64,000 nucleotides of DNA from Volvox africanus (GCA_030268105.1 BSDZ01000089.1:62001-126000), one strand, 5' to 3'. Counted from the first letter of the stretch, positions 1-14,144 are shown. Made by a program: numbers and translations. Notes: a model not told the origin generated them from the sequence alone.

Positions 1-392
1 CAACCAGGGACAATTGCCAAGTAGTGGCCACAATGCAGCCTAATCCTGCTATCCCCTCTTCTCCCCACAAACACATAAAAAAGACAATCGAAACCCGAGA
101 CATGGCATGGTCGGGGCATAGCTGACCCAAATCAGTTCTGCATGCTCCATTCAAAAACAATTGCAAACCAGCATACAAGCCATTTCACCGCGAAAATGTG
201 TCCCTTAGATTAGCTGCGCTGTCTGGAAACCCGTGCTAATTTTGAGCCCTTTGCGTGTGAAGGGTTTTTTTATTGGGGTTTTGTGATCAGAGAGGAATCG
301 GATGCGATCATGTTTCATTTCGGCCCATTCATATGGTGCATGCAGGAGCAATCCTGAACCTGAATCCAAACCCGAACCGGCCAAGCCCACAC

Positions 393-1319
393 TGACTTGG
401 GAAGGAGTTTGATGGCCACCGGATTCCCAGCGTAGACGGCCCGGTACACGGATCCAAATTGGCCCTGACCGATGGGTGAGTTGTCCGTTAGGTAAATTTC
501 CGTGTCGTAGTCAATTGAAAGGTTAACCCCTGGCTGACGTGCGAGATTGTTGGCAAGCAGCGCGGCATGCGCCGCGCTGACGATGCTCTGGGAGGCCGTT
601 GAGATTGCCCTCAAGGACTTCCGACTCTGTGTGTCTGGAATAGGTAGCATGTGCCCGCCACCATCCTGGCGTCCAATCGGTCCGACGTCCGACGTGAATC
701 CCGGTTCGGTGTACTCGCCCGTGTATTCTGGCTCGTCCAGCTGCTCCGCAGAGAATTCCTGCCCTTGGGATTCGTAAAGAATCAAATTTTCATGAATGGA
801 AATCTCCGTTGAAAGGTCCATCGCCTCCGCGGGCAGCTCCGACATGAATGCAAATACATGTCCGCTGGGCGAAAGGTATCGGTCCCAAGACTCATATGGC
901 GGATGATGCGACAATATTGGATAGTGTACTTCCTGCTGTTGCTCCACATTTTGAGGATTTGATTGAGCACCATCCTCGGAGGCTGGAAGACCAACGTCCG
1001 CGACGGATTTCTTTAATAATTCTGGAGCCAGCGGAGCTGATATGGGAGTTGCTATTGCAGCTATTGCAGCTCCAGGATTATTTGCAAGGTGCGCTTCATG
1101 CACAACCTGGCGTTGATAGGACTTATGTGCGCTGTTTTCCTTCAGAGCGGCATCCAAATTTTCTCTTCCAGAAGTATTGAGGTTTGAGTTTTGCTGCCGG
1201 TTGGGTGACGACCGAAAATTGCCAAAAACCTGTTTAAGTAAGCGAGAGGGAGTCCGTTCGTCGTTGCCCTCCGCAGCTGATGCACCTGAACTGGCCGTGG
1301 CGCGGAGCAATTTTTTCAT
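393..1319 (-). CDS. Protein kinase, N-terminal exon (partial)
   Basis: Single exon of 309 codons from ATG at 1319 to a GT donor at 392 (phase 0, after KLLPKS); the rest of the kinase domain should lie past the left edge. Residues 1-270 are low-complexity and unrecognised. Near the end the reading frame shows a glycine-rich ATP loop, GQGQFGSV, followed by the VAIK lysine, the first two kinase subdomains. The layout (long disordered leader, then kinase) resembles the tyrosine-kinase-like families common in volvocine algae; that class is inference, as only about 35 residues of the domain are visible. The gene starts about 115 bp past the poly(A) signal of the coiled-coil gene upstream on the same strand, a tight tandem arrangement. 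Positions 1-392 look like intron; no further exon could be supported there. Confidence 0.6.
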
Positions 1320-1433
1320 TATTGCTATCGCTTCATTGCTGCCTACTGGCTGCCCAACGCCTCGTCAACGCGTTGGAGCACGGACAGGACGCCAGGGCAC
1401 AGCTGCTTCAACAAAATGATATAGTATTATAAA

Positions 1434-1438
1434 TTACA
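1434..1438 (-). terminator. TGTAA poly(A) signal of the coiled-coil gene
   Basis: TGTAA on the minus strand, about 95 nt past the stop codon at 1532. TGTAA is the usual green-algal polyadenylation signal. A second TGTAA overlaps the stop codon itself. Confidence 0.5.
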
Positions 1439-1531
1439 AAAATGGCCATCTGCACGAAAACTTGCCGCGAATATGCTTTGGTCGATATATGTCGTTGTCG
1501 CAGCCCTCGCCGTACTGACCGAGGCCGTATG

Positions 1532-4500
1532 TTACAGCGAATGGCGGTTGGCCTGCGCCTGCTCCCGCACTGCAGCGAGCGCTGCTGCGCGAAGCTGCGG
1601 TGGAGCGAATAATTGAACGGTAGGCGGCAGTTGAGACAGCTCCTCAGGGCTAAACGGCCCTGCCACAACCTCTGCCGATGCTGAAACCTTGCGCCCAGCA
1701 TCTGCCGGTGTAACTGACGTAGCCGCCGTAACGAGCGGCTGCGCTGTTGGTACCGTTCCTAAAGCCAGGGAGACTGCGCTCGCCGGCACACGGCCTTGTG
1801 AGCCTCCACTGGCTGTGACTACCGACGGCGGCGGCGATGGCGTTGACTCCCATGCAGCATGAATTACCGGCCATGCTTCCTGAAGCGTCCGCAACTGATC
1901 GGCCGAAGAATTTACACCTACACCACGTCCACCCCGCAACCACAGACCATCCAGGCTCCCACTCCAAGACATTGCGGGTGTATCGCCAGCGATGGGCTGT
2001 CCTCGACCATCCATGTTAGCATCCGCAACGGCACCGCTACCCCGGGAAGCATCAAACACTGCTGTCGGCGGGCTTAGCGGCAGCGGCGTCGTGTTGGTGG
2101 GGCCAAATTGCGCACTGTACCGGAAATGCGGCGGCAGCGGTGTGGCAGGGGTCGATGCTGCAGTGGCGGCGGCCAGCAGTGCCTCGTTCTGGCGCTGCAA
2201 CTCCGCGATCTTGGCCTCCAGCTGCCCCAGCTGTCCCTGCACCTGTGCCTGGATAGACAGCTGCAGCAGAGCCACCAGCGCCGGGTCCAGGGAGGACGCG
2301 CCGGGTACACTGGGCACCGGGCTTGGAGCCGCCGGGGGTAGCGCAGCCGCCACAATGCTGGCACTGTCCCTAACCTGCCAGGAGCAACCATCGTGCGGAA
2401 GTGGTGCTGCAGCTTGGGGCCCCACCGCTGCTACAGCGCCAGATTCGGGCATGACTCTGGCGCTAGGATCCGCGGCCGTAGCTATTAGCCTTGCGGGCTG
2501 CGGCCCCGTGGACTGGGGTTCGGTAGCGGACTGGGGTTCGGTAGAGGACTGGGGGTCGGTAGCGCACTGGTCCGTGTTGGTGTTGTGCTGCGGCGTGTGG
2601 GTGGCTCCCCCATCGACGTCCTCCACCTGCGATGATGACGACGCCGCATGTATGCCAGGGCTACCCAACCCAATCTGAGGCGAGCCCGCCTGCTGCAGGC
2701 ACAGCAGCAGGCGGGCTCGCCTGTTCACTGGTGAAGGCGACCCTACGTGCGCCCGTCCCGTGGGCGCCACGGCGGTGGCCACAGCGCCACCAGCCAGGCC
2801 AGCCAGCAGCTGCCCCGCCGGATGTGGCTCAGGGGACGTCAACGCACTTGGCGAGATGCCTTCAGCCCTGTGGTGGTGCTTTGTTGCCCGGGATGCCAGA
2901 CGGTGGAGCGCCTCCAGTTCATTCAAGTCGCCCCGCAGGTCCTCCAGTGCATCAACCACCTCTGCTGGTGCGGCCGGCGGCTGTGTCGCCACCAGAGCAA
3001 TGCTGCTGCAGCTGCTACCCCCGTTGCCCAGCGTCTCCTCAACAACCTTAGACTCGCACTGCTCAAAACACACACCCGGGTTGCCAGAGCTGGCGCCCGG
3101 CTGGTCCGCGACACCCGATCGCCATAGCAGTCCAGGCGTTGCTTGTTGCGAACTGGTTACGGGCAACCCTACACCGCGCGGTGAAAAGGCTGCTACCGCG
3201 GTGTCATCTATAGGGCTTGGGTGCAAAGACGCTGCCAACGCCCTGCATTGATCCTCCAGTTCCGCTACACGGCTGCGGGCGCGGCCCAGCAGAGCGCGGC
3301 TCCGTTGCCGGACCTCTAATGGGCTCAATGGCCGGCTCACCACTGCTGAAGGTGGGGTAGTGCACGAAAAGGCTGATAAGGCCCCCGGGGATGCCTCAAG
3401 GGCCGGCATATCCGTATACCGTCGGGATGAGGCAGCGCCTGTGCTGCCGCCCGTGCGGCCCAACGCGCTTGTGCTTGAGACAGGTGACTTGCTGAGCGGG
3501 CTAGCGCGCGGCGATGGGGTGGATATGCCGCTGCGGCGTACGGCCGATGGGCTGCTGCGGCCGCGCTGCAAAGCGTGCAGCGGCAGCAGCTGCTCTAGCT
3601 GCTGCTCTTCTCGCTGACTTCCCTTATCGTTGGGAGAGGCAGTCGCCGGGGCCGTGTGCCGGGTTGGTGACTCCTGCCACGGTGCATCTGCGGGCGTTAA
3701 CTTTTGTGGCGTGGACCGAGGCGAGATGGGCGACGCCACACCACCCGAGAACTCCCAGCCTTGCCGCAGCAGGTCTATGGGATGCTCCAGGGGTGGTCCC
3801 CCAGGCGCGTCGCCCATTCGCCGCCGCTGCCGCCGTCTGCGCTCGCTGTTGCTCAACGTAGCACCAGCAGCCAGAAGGCTGCGCACACCATCCTCATCGG
3901 AATCGCTGACTCCGTGCGAACTCTGTCGTTCCTCCTTACGCCCTCCAGTTTCCTCGTCTGTCTGCTGACCCGCCTCCAGTGCCCGTTGAGCCCCACCTCC
4001 CCCGCAAGACCGGCATTCATCTCCCCCGGGTTCAACGCGGCGCTGCTGTGGCGTGGTCTCTCCACTCTCAACGCTTCTGCTCCTGCTCCCTTGGGAGCAG
4101 CTGGGATTGCCGCTTCTGGCGTTTTCACTGCTATGACAGCGATCGACAGCTTGCTCGTGAAAAAACCCGCGCGCTTCTGAGTCGGGAGATGAGTGCTCCT
4201 CAGGCATGTCATACAGGGTATTCCAAGCTTCATACGAGATAGCACCCGCGGCTGTCAAACCTACCGTGTTGCAATCTGCCAGGTAATCACTACTCATGCT
4301 GCTGGCACTGCACTCGCGGGTTTCGCTTCCAGGCGTCGACGGAAGCGAAGCACCTACGGACAGCATTTTACGCAAGGAAGCAGCGTTAGCTGGGTTTATC
4401 TTGGCTTGGAATGCACAAAAGGTTAAAGTTGTTGGAGCAAAGCGAAGCTTACTAGATGGACGTGCCGCTCGACTCTTCTGTGTCCACAGCGTGATGCATG

Positions 4501-7500
4501 CTGGATTTGGCATTCCCGCGTACCTAAGGCGCCCCAAACCCCAACTCTACAAGCCCACCCATCACAGCTACAAACCTTCAGTTTGCACCTCATTATTCAG
4601 CACCGGGCTGCGGCCTGTGCTCCACTCGGCTGTGCTCCAGGGTGGTGACACCTCGTCCGTTTCGTTAAACAGAGGGTTCGGCACCAGAAGCGGTGTTATC
4701 CCCGCCGCCGCCCGCGCTGCCGCCGGCGCTGGCGGCCAGATGCTCCCGTCCTGGGTTCCCGAACCAAATGCCGAGTCCTTGGCCCCATCATCATCATAGT
4801 CCTCGACTATACTGCTTTCCCCGTCGTCCGTGAGGTCCACCCAAACCTGCCGGTTAGGACTCTGGATGGCGGCCTGGATGTGCGGCAGAGGCGGCAGGCT
4901 GCAAATAACAGAACTCGTAGCGCTGCCGCCCCAGTCACCGAGGCCATTTTTGTCCTCGGCATAGCTGACACCCGCATCGACTATTTGCGCCTTCGTGGAG
5001 GCTGAGTCTTCAACACGGCCACGCAGCACCTGCCCCTCCATGCTGTCAGATGGGGCCATCGAGCTATCTGCTGGCTCAGCTTGCTGAGCTGGTGCAGGGG
5101 GGGAGATGCGTGATCCCAGCTGCGCGCCCGGGGAGAAGTCGAAGCTCGATGCCAGGTTGTTTAGCTCCTTCGGCACCTCGACAACGGCACTTCGGCTGCG
5201 TTCTTCCTGTTCCTGATTGGAAAGCACGGCCAACTGGTTACCACTGCAGAACGATGTGCCGTCCCACTCGGGGGCGCTTCCTTGCGGTCCCGGGAACGAG
5301 AACGGAACAGCGGTGGCGGGTAACGCGAGAACGGCGCAGTGATAAGTGCCGCCATCCACGGCCCCAGGCTCTTTGTTGACTTTCCCATCCTCCGCCGGCA
5401 GTAGCGATGGAAGATGATGCTGCAGTGTAGAAAGCAACTGTGGCAGCACTGGGAAGTTACCTGATAGTGTGGCTTCAAGATCGACGGCTCCAAGCACATC
5501 AGCTGGGGGCGCCGCTGTCGCCACCGCCACCGCTGGCTCACGCGCTGGCTGTGCTGCAACTGCTGCCGTCGCCAACCCTAACGCGCCGGAGGGATTAACC
5601 TTCATATCCACAACCGGGAAAACACCCCAGAAAGTGGCTTCAAGGTCATCCACAACCGAGGCCTCAGTTGTATCTGAGGCACTTAGGTTAGATTTGGTTT
5701 CCGCGCTTTTGCCGTTGCCGGCGTCGATAACGAATGATGGCGCCGGCGTTCGTCCAGCACCGGTCATAACAGATATGTAACTATCCCTATCGGGTCTGTG
5801 TATCAGGCGAGTGTCCGCCACCACCGCACCTGGGGATAGAGGCCGACGTCGCTGCAGCTGGGCCTCCTGCAGCAGCGGTGGCAACTGCACGGGAAGCTCC
5901 ACCAGGCTGCCACGAGGTGATTTTGCCAGTGCCGCCGCCAGTGCGCGGCCGCGGTGCTCCTCGTCGTCCTCGTCATCGACATAAAACTCCGTGTCAGAGT
6001 TGTATTCAGTATCGGTGCTAACGGAGGTGGCGGGCTCGCTGATAAAACCGGGTCCAGAAGCTGCAGCAGCGCTGCCACAGCCGGCAGCAACAGTACCGGT
6101 GCCAGCTGCGGCGCTAGAGCCAGGAGTTGGGCGTACAATCTTTGTACCGGACCACTGTCCTGTCGCCCCTTGAGGCGCACACACAAACTCACCCCATACA
6201 TCCTCCCTCTCCCCAGCATCCCTGGCCCCCCTCTGGACGCCACCCGCGTCCAGCGACGGGCCCCCGGAGAGGGGGCTTTCGTCGCCCGGCGCCGTAGTTG
6301 AGACGGCCAATGACACGGCTACGGGAACACCGGCACCGGTGCCAGTGGCGCCGGTGGAGCTGTTACGGCGGCTGCCTAAGGCAGATGTCGATACGTGCGC
6401 GCTGGCTGGCCATTGCAAGACCTGACCATCGGACCATGAATCCGCAGATCCGATTGACGGCTCGGCCGTAGTTGGGACAGCGCCTGTGCTCACCGCCGTG
6501 AAGGGTGTCCGAACAGGGGAAAGACATGTTCCTGTGCTATCAGCGGCCGGCACCACACTTGGCCCCTGCCTGCAAAATAACGGAAAGGACGGATGGGAGG
6601 GGCTCGAATCCGGCAGAAGTGCAAGCCCAATGTCATTGCCATACTTTTTTCCACGCGGTGGGATAGGCAGGCAAGGGCTGCATAAATATCAGGTATGGAG
6701 TAAGGAGTTTTCCGCTCCTCCATTTTCCTCCATCACTCCATGGTATTGGAACCACACTGATTTGGTAATGGGCGCAAAAAGGAGCTGTCCTGTACATCAT
6801 TGCCGAAGTCACAAACCCACCGTTCATGTGCAACACACTCACCCGCTTTGCTGCACGTGCCCTGCCTGGCGGGACGCCGCCAGCACGCGCAGAACCTCGG
6901 CCTCCCGCCGCCGGGCTGCGTCAAGCTCTGTCACAAGCCGGGCTGCGCGTTCCTCCAGGGCCGTACTAGAGCTGTTGTGACGCTCTCGTTCCTGCGATAA
7001 ACGCGTGATTTGTTGGCTTAGGTCGGGGAGCGAGCGTACGTACCAACAAACAACACATCCATTTTGCAGCAACGCCATCCAAACTAACACCAGCAGGGAA
7101 AAACGTTAAGGTTGTGGTACGCAATGTCCTGAGCTGAATGCAGAGAGGCAATCACAGGCTGTGGCGCGCATCACTGCTAGTGCATCGGAATCGATCTGAT
7201 AATCAGGGCAAAGTCCAGGTGCTGCGCGCGCTGTGGAGAATGATATTCACGTAAGTCTCACCTCCACGAGTGAGGTCCGGATCTCTACTATCTGAGCCTG
7301 ATGCGGTGAAGGGGCGGGATGGTTGTTGAAGTTATGATTGTGTACGGTAAAAGAGGGTAGAAGAGGAGAATTCAGACGGAAGCCATGTTGAGATGAGCGA
7401 TACATGTATAAGAGGAGAATGAGAAGGAAGAAAGAAATAATAATACCTCGGAGGGGGGCGCGCTTTCTTCCTAACGAGCCCAGCCAAAAATGGGCACAAT

Positions 7501-10500
7501 GGAGATGGCAAGAGAAAGGTACAGGCCTATCTACAGCTTCCAGTGCAATCAAAAGAATGGAGAAACGGTGCCCCTTAAGTTAGGCAAGGCCCCCGCACGG
7601 TGAAATCAAGGTGCCCAATCAAGCTAAGCCCCGCTTTATCGTAAAGACATGTTGCCTTGTCGACGGGCTGGCCTTTGCCCAGCACCCGGTGTTTGGCTGG
7701 TTGAAGGCATTATCACACAGCATCCCAGTTACCACACAGAATTGTCAATCCTTGCTGCGTAATTTGTGGGAAAGATGTGTGTTGTGGTGATTACCGTGGC
7801 AACGTCTCCTACCTGAAGCCTCTCAACATGCTCCTTGTGCCTGAGTTCTGCGTCCCGCGCCTCTTCCGCTTGCCGCTCCAGCATTCGCCGAAGGTTGCTC
7901 TCACGTAACTCATGTGCGGTGCGAGCCTCTTCAGTTGCCTACACCAAAGGAGGCACCGTGGAAATGAAGATCATTCAGGAATTCCAGTTTTCGGCGGCTT
8001 TCTTCCAGGAAACCGGAAGCATGAAATAAAAGCAGGTTTAAACTGCCGAAGTAGGGATACACCTGAGTATGCAAATAGTATTCAAGGAACTGGAGATGGA
8101 CGGCTCTCCCCCTTTAGATAACGGCTTCATCTGGATCTAGAGACAGCAAAAGACTGTATTACGTTGACCGCACCGTCCCTCTCTTCCAGTGCGTTCCAGT
8201 TATCTCCCACTGCGACATCCCAGTATAACAAGTTAACACACACACCCCGCAAAACTTCGCCCACCTACCCCCTATCAAATCATGCATGCATGGAGCCCTC
8301 GCGCACGGCCCACCACACCACTCTCTCAAGTACTAATGTGCCCACTCAACCCCGATAAACTCCGCGACACCTTCTCGTGCTCCCGGCCCAACCGGGCCAC
8401 GACTTCCACGTATTTCCGTTCCACGTCTGCCACGTCTTGTTCCCTGCGCCGCTCAGCCTCGTCACGGACCATCTCCAGCTCGTCGGCCAACTGCTGCACC
8501 TGCTCACTCTTCTCCGCCGCCAGCTGCCAAACCTCAATATCTGTTGGTGATCTGTCGGCATCAGCATCATCCCCACGGGTCAGAATCCCAAGGTAAGCGC
8601 CGTCTCTTGCTGCAACGGCGGCCTGTGCTGCCTGCGATTCCGACTCAGCGATGGTAATCTGCTGCTCCAGGAACTCCAACCGCCGATGTTGCTCCTCTAA
8701 CAGCGTTACCATCTCCTCCTCTCGTCGCCGCATGTATTCTTGAGCCTGCCGTGCCACCCGCGCCATCTCCTGTGCGTGCGCGACCCGCTCTTGCTCCGCC
8801 GCTGCTGCCACACACTCCGTCTCTCGCGTCCTCACCGCCGCGTGGGCTGCCTCCAGATTCTCCTGCTGCTGACGAAGCGCCTGCCTCAGCTGGTCCGCGA
8901 AGAGCTTCTGTAACTGTGCTTCCCGTGCGTCGGCTGCCTCAGCTGCTTGTGCCGTAAACCTGGCCTCCAGATCCCGCAGCTGGTCCGCGTGCGCATTAGC
9001 CAACTGACCCTCACGTTCTACAAGCTGTCGCTCATACTGATCCAGAAGCTCTGCTTCCCGAACTGCAATCGCCTCCGCGTGCTGAGTTTGCAGCTGTGCT
9101 AGCTGCTCAGCATGCAGCCGCGCCAGATGCGCCGCTTGCTCAGCCAGCCTCTCCGCGTGCTTGCGTCGCACCTCTGCATCGCGCACTGCCAATTGCTCAC
9201 TGAATCGCCGCTCCAGGGCCAACTCAAGCTCGTGCAGGCGCGCCGCAGCCTGTGCTCCCTGCCGCTCCTCCGCCTCGCGCCTGTCCTGCGCGTGTTGCTT
9301 TGCCAATTCTGCGGCCTGAGCCGCCAGTGCCACCGCCAGCCTCGCCTCCGTTGCATCTGCCTGCGCCGCCAAGGAGTCTGCATGCTGCCGCTGCAGATCC
9401 ATCTCGCGTTCTCGCAGCCGTTGCTGCAGCTCTTTCGCCAACGCCGCTTCCCGTTCTACAAGTGCCTGTGCGTGCTGTTCCACGAGCTTTGCCATCATGC
9501 TATTCAGCTCCGCCAATGCCGCCGCGTGCTGCGCCGCCTGCTTCGCTGCCTGTGCCTCTAGGTCTGCCCGTGCACGAGAGTGCTGACGCGCCAGCTCCAC
9601 CTCGCGGCCCTGCGCCTCCGCCATCGCTTTAGCTTGCTGCTGTGAGAGCTCCGCCAGCTCCGCGTCCTTCTGCTGGACAAGCTGCTGCCGCAGGGCCTCA
9701 AGTGCCTCGTCCTGCTGCCGCAAGATTTCTGCTTCCCGCTCCACGGATTGCTGCTGCGCGCGTATAGCGAGCTCCTGCAGCTCTGCCACCTGATTCATGC
9801 ATGCGTAAATACGTTTAACAGTAGCAAAAAGGGAGGTAAGAGGCCAATCACAGCATCCCGAAAACTTATTCTATCCCCGTTGCTGTCTTCTTTATCCCGA
9901 GCGCGCAATCTTCTCACATCAAATCAGAGCCAATATTGTGACACGGCTGTATGCATTCCATTATTACATACATACTCACCTTCAGCGCGAAGTCCGTTGC
10001 CACTGTCTGGGACATGGGCGACGCACGAGCCGGCGGGCTGGCCGCCAAAGGAGGCGAGCCGCCGTAGTTGACGGTGCTGATGGGAGATGCGCTAGATGGC
10101 ACATGACGGGTGGGTGTCCCCACGACTGGCTGCGGTGCTGAGGGCGGCCTCGTTGGTTGTTGTTCCGTCTGCTGCCGCCACGCGGGTCCTGCGGGTTGCG
10201 CAATCGCCGTGCAGCTGCTGCCACCGAGCGTACCACAACGGGACTGACCCCGCGGCGCAGCTGCGTGGGCATGACCGATGCGGACTTGCGCAACTGCTCC
10301 TTGACTCGCATGGCTTGAAGCCTGTCGCAAGCGCTTGACCTCAGCCTGCGGGACGCGGACCACCAACCGCCAAAATGAAGGGAAGCAACGGCTCATTGGT
10401 TCCAAATCCGCAGAGACGTTTATACTTTGTTGAGGAAAGAGACACTGCAGAGAACCCCGGCCAGAGAACCCCAGCATACGGCATCTCAGCCCGCATTGAC

Positions 10501-13099
10501 AATTGAAAAATGACACGTAAAGAGAAAGAGAGAGCGGCATCGGAGCCGTAGCCCTAACCTGGCGCCTACCTGCAGCCCCTCTATTTCCTCCTGGTTCTCC
10601 TGAAGGTAAGAGCGATACTCATCCAGCTTGGCTTGGAGCTCGGATACCTGCTGCTGGAGCCGCTCCTCCTTACATGTATCCCCCTGGCTAAGTTTTGCTG
10701 GTTCAGTGCTGTGACTGAGCCGTCCGGGCCCTCCCGCGAGCTCAACTCGATGAGGCGCGCTGGCGGCCGGACGAGGATGGGTCGCCAGAAGCTCCGCCTG
10801 CTCGGACAGCTGTTGATGTGCTGCGTCCAGAGCTTGTTGCAGAGCTGCCTTCTCACCGCGCAGCGTCTGTTGTCATAGCGGAGGGTCATTCAAACTGGAG
10901 GCATGATAGATACAGCGGAGGTCCAGGTAATGATGTCGAACATCGTGCGCGCCGCACGCGCACCTAAACAGCTGGTGTTACCTGTATAGGTCATTGATGA
11001 CCAACCTGAACAGGTCATCCACTCGCAAAGAGGCGCATTGGAAGACATTGAGCTCACAGAACACACGTCAACGTCGCTCGTGACATCAAGTAAGGTGTAG
11101 GTGATACCGATCGACCTGATACCACTGACAGATGATCGCCTGAATACCTGACCGGTATTACAATAACGCCAACGCACCTGCGCCTCGTGCTGTAACTCGG
11201 AGCCTCGAGAAGCCAGGGCAAGTAGCCCACGTAAGAGCGTTCCGATTTGCTTGTGACCCAGATTTGTTGGGTCCTGTACAGCTGTGAGCCACAACAGCAT
11301 ACATACAGCAGCTCACAGTTAGACCACTCCTGCAGAGCGTTGGCAGTGCCGGCCTTAATGCTACCTGCGGGCCCCTTCATACACCTGCAGCAAGCAGTCC
11401 ACTGACCCCACGCCATTCCCACCTTGGCAGGGCTCCCAGAATGGCAACGCCCCTCCACCAGGTATTTCGGAAGCTCATCTATGTCCGTAAGTATGCACAT
11501 TGTCACTCACCCGCGTCGGCCTTCGCGCGCAGTTCCCGCGTCTCATGGGATAACAAAGGGATGGCGCTCCACTCGTCCTTAAGGCTGTTCAGCGCAGCAC
11601 CGAATGCTGTGCGCAGCTCTTGCAGCTCCTGTAGCAATGCCAGAGTGCACAGATAGAGCAAACAAGCACGCCAGCAGCGAATGTGTTCAATAATGAGATC
11701 AAAGACCTCGCTCGCTGCACATCGATGGAGGCTCGGGAGGTTCCGTCACGTTAGGACAAACCGCGAGCCCGGCACGTATACCCATATGACACACGACTCA
11801 ACAACGTCTCGTTTCGCGCCAATAGCTTCCAAAAGCCGCCAAAGCCCGTCTTAAGGCCACCAGTGAAGCCCGAAACGGGGATTGCCACGCACCATAGCCG
11901 TAGCCTTGGCCTCTTGCAGCTGGTTAAACAGAGAATCGGCCTCACGCATCTCAGCATCCCGCTCCATGCGCGCCTTCCGGAGCGCATACTGCAGGCCTTC
12001 CAGCACGCCATCGCGACCAATTCCCTGTGTCGGGCAAAATATTCAGAGGAGAACCTTGCAAATTTACCAACAGAATGAACTGACCTTCCATGTAATCAAT
12101 TGTTGAACCAATCAGGCACCAATACGCCTTCGTCACGTACGCATCCCCGCAAAGCCCCTATGCCAGCCAGGCCAGCTCACAAGGGGAGGTCACAGGGGGA
12201 CAGGTCACTGCTCACCTTGCCAACTTTATCCGCCACTGCCGCAAGCTGCTGCTCTAGTTGTTCGTTCTCGGCCTGTTGCGAAACATATATCCAGCGGTTA
12301 CTTCAACGGATGCATTCGGGGGAAAGGGAATGCTCATTTGGGATAGAGAACACGTGCAGAACACGATAGGCCCCGTCCTGCCTAACGTCCGGAAGAGTTT
12401 AACTTGTACTTGCCTGGCGCGAATAAAGAGGCTGGGGCGATAGATACAGTGCCAGCGAGATAAAGACCGAGCTTAGCAGGGAACATGGATCAAGGTCTTT
12501 CACTTTGTGCTGCCAGACCCCCTTCAACACGTGTGCCGAGCTAAGTCCCCTTGACACCAACTCGGACGCATGTACTGTCAACTGGCTCCTACCCTTAGCA
12601 GCAATAACTCTTCCTCTCGGGCCATGTCCCATATTTGCAACTCCTGGCTCTGTATGACAAGCTTGGTGCGCTCGGTCTCCAGACGGGTTGCCTGCACCGA
12701 TATTGCATAAACGATTACCCACACCGATATAACTGGTACCGTTATTTATACAGATTACATCCTGCAGCCTAGCCGCAAACTGAATCTGACCCTGGCGGGC
12801 GCTGCGCTAGCTTCGTCCTTGCCCTGCCTCACCGCTGCTTGAATTCCATCTAGTGCTTTGCTCAGTGCCAGATCACCCTGGACGCTCCTGCTTGTTGCGA
12901 TTGCGAAAAGCTCGGAGGGCAGCTTGACGGGCGCCATGTTCGCAGATTGCAACGAGGGCCGTTCAGTGGCAGGGCGGCGCCTCGCCTTCGCGGGACTTGG
13001 GCTGGCAACACAGGCCAGCGCTGGCGTTGAAGTCTGTTCATGTCGTGGAGGTTGCTTTGAAGTCCGTTCGCGGCTGTCTAACGGCTGGCTGTCGCTCAT
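1532..13099 (-). CDS. Large coiled-coil protein, 13 exons
   Basis: Product not recognised. Exons (minus): 13099-12833, 12691-12593, 12272-12216, 12024-11893, 11628-11511, 11281-11178, 10866-10570, 10345-9980, 9789-8371, 7938-7813, 6991-6843, 6569-4576, 4404-1532. The sum is 8,001 nt and every junction keeps phase, giving about 2,666 residues. Exons 2-7 and 9-11 are rich in Ala, Glu, Gln, Leu and Arg with heptad-like spacing; exon 9 alone is a 473-residue coiled coil (for example ELAKQHAQDRREAEERQ). Exon 8 and the last two exons are Ser/Pro/Ala-rich and probably disordered, with a short TEPQS-type repeat encoded around 2495-2570. Long coiled coils of this kind occur in basal-body, ciliary and cytoskeletal scaffolds, but nothing here proves that role. 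Weak point: the 4575-4405 intron. If it is not spliced, the last exon would be a separate gene starting at an ATG near 4513. Confidence 0.68.
7388..7446 (-). repeat. Dispersed TATTATT..CTTTCTTC..ATCGCTCATCTCAA repeat, copy 1
   Basis: About 60 bp within intron 10 of the coiled-coil gene, read on the minus strand. It matches stretches at 51308-51364 (+) and 62432-62491 (+). Confidence 0.6.
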
Positions 13100-14144
13100 G
13101 ATATATTGACTTGCACGGTTTCAACAAAGGCGCGCTCTAGCAGTCCAAATATGAATTAACCTAGCATTGCATAAAGATCCCATGCGATGACATACTATTT
13201 CTAAGGCCAGCACAAAGCCTCCGGGACTAGAAATTCCCATTCTTCAAGTTTACACACCGAATTCAATTTGAAAAAGTACGCCATCTGATGAGATGTACCG
13301 ATATGACCTAAGGTTGTCGAAAGTCGCTCATGATTCGGCGAACAACTAGTTCATGTACGGCATCGGCCCAGACCTGAAAAAGCAAACAATGCATGTAATT
13401 GATTTATAAAACCGAAGTTTAGGGCAAGTGGTACGTGTACATCATATCAACGCTGCGCAAAAGTCCGATTTCTATTTCGTGCAAGTTCCTTTCCCCTGCA
13501 ATATTCCTACCGCAACAAGAAAATGCGAATTTGTCCTCTTATCCAAATTCGCACAATCCGGAGGTGCCCATGTGCAGGCTCCCTGAAACGGGCATCGGTT
13601 CTTCGGAGGTTGGCGCAGGTAGCGTTACATCATATCTTTTGCAGGCCCTTCCCGGCAGATGCCATGTATGTCGCATCTAAGTCAGGAATATGAAACTATA
13701 ATTAATGTATGGCACGAAATTTGTCTTTAGTGCATCGCTGTGCAGGACCGCAAGGGACCACAGATTCTTGGACCACACGCCCATGAGAGATGAAAAATTT
13801 CGCAGCAACTGTTATCATTTCTTTAACAACCCCGCCCACATCCCCTAGTTTCCTACAGCTTATTAGGTCTCATCCCGGTGAAATGTAACCTGCCTCTTCC
13901 TCGCTTTGCCCCCGAGTACGCAACCTAGGACCCCTTCCCTCAAGCGGGCCTCTACAGGGCAGGATATCATTTCCCCGTGCCAATCACCGACTCTTTCTTC
14001 TGTGGGTCAATCAGCGCCCGTCGTGCCTATGGTACTATGCCCTCCCCCAGTTCCGCAACTCGATCATAAAGCAGGTTTCGGTGCTCTCTGCCCATTTCTG
14101 GACCCCCTTGCCCTGTCTTGCCTCAATTGCTTCCTTTTGCACAG
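13100..14144. other. Divergent intergenic region with unresolved LHC 5' exon
   Basis: This region separates the minus-strand coiled-coil gene from the plus-strand LHC gene. It must hold both promoters and the first LHC exon(s), including the transit peptide start. A candidate exon starts at ATG 13570 and ends at a donor near 13619, but its phase (1) does not fit the next acceptor (phase 0), so it is not called. No other feature is seen. Confidence 0.4.

Noticed and set aside
2074..4245. Plus-strand frames of 60-228 codons
   Set aside because: Shadows opposite the high-GC last exon of the coiled-coil gene; no splice or start context of their own.
13570..13618. First LHC exon starting at ATG 13570
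   Set aside because: The donor leaves phase 1 while the next acceptor needs phase 0, and the peptide does not look like a transit peptide.
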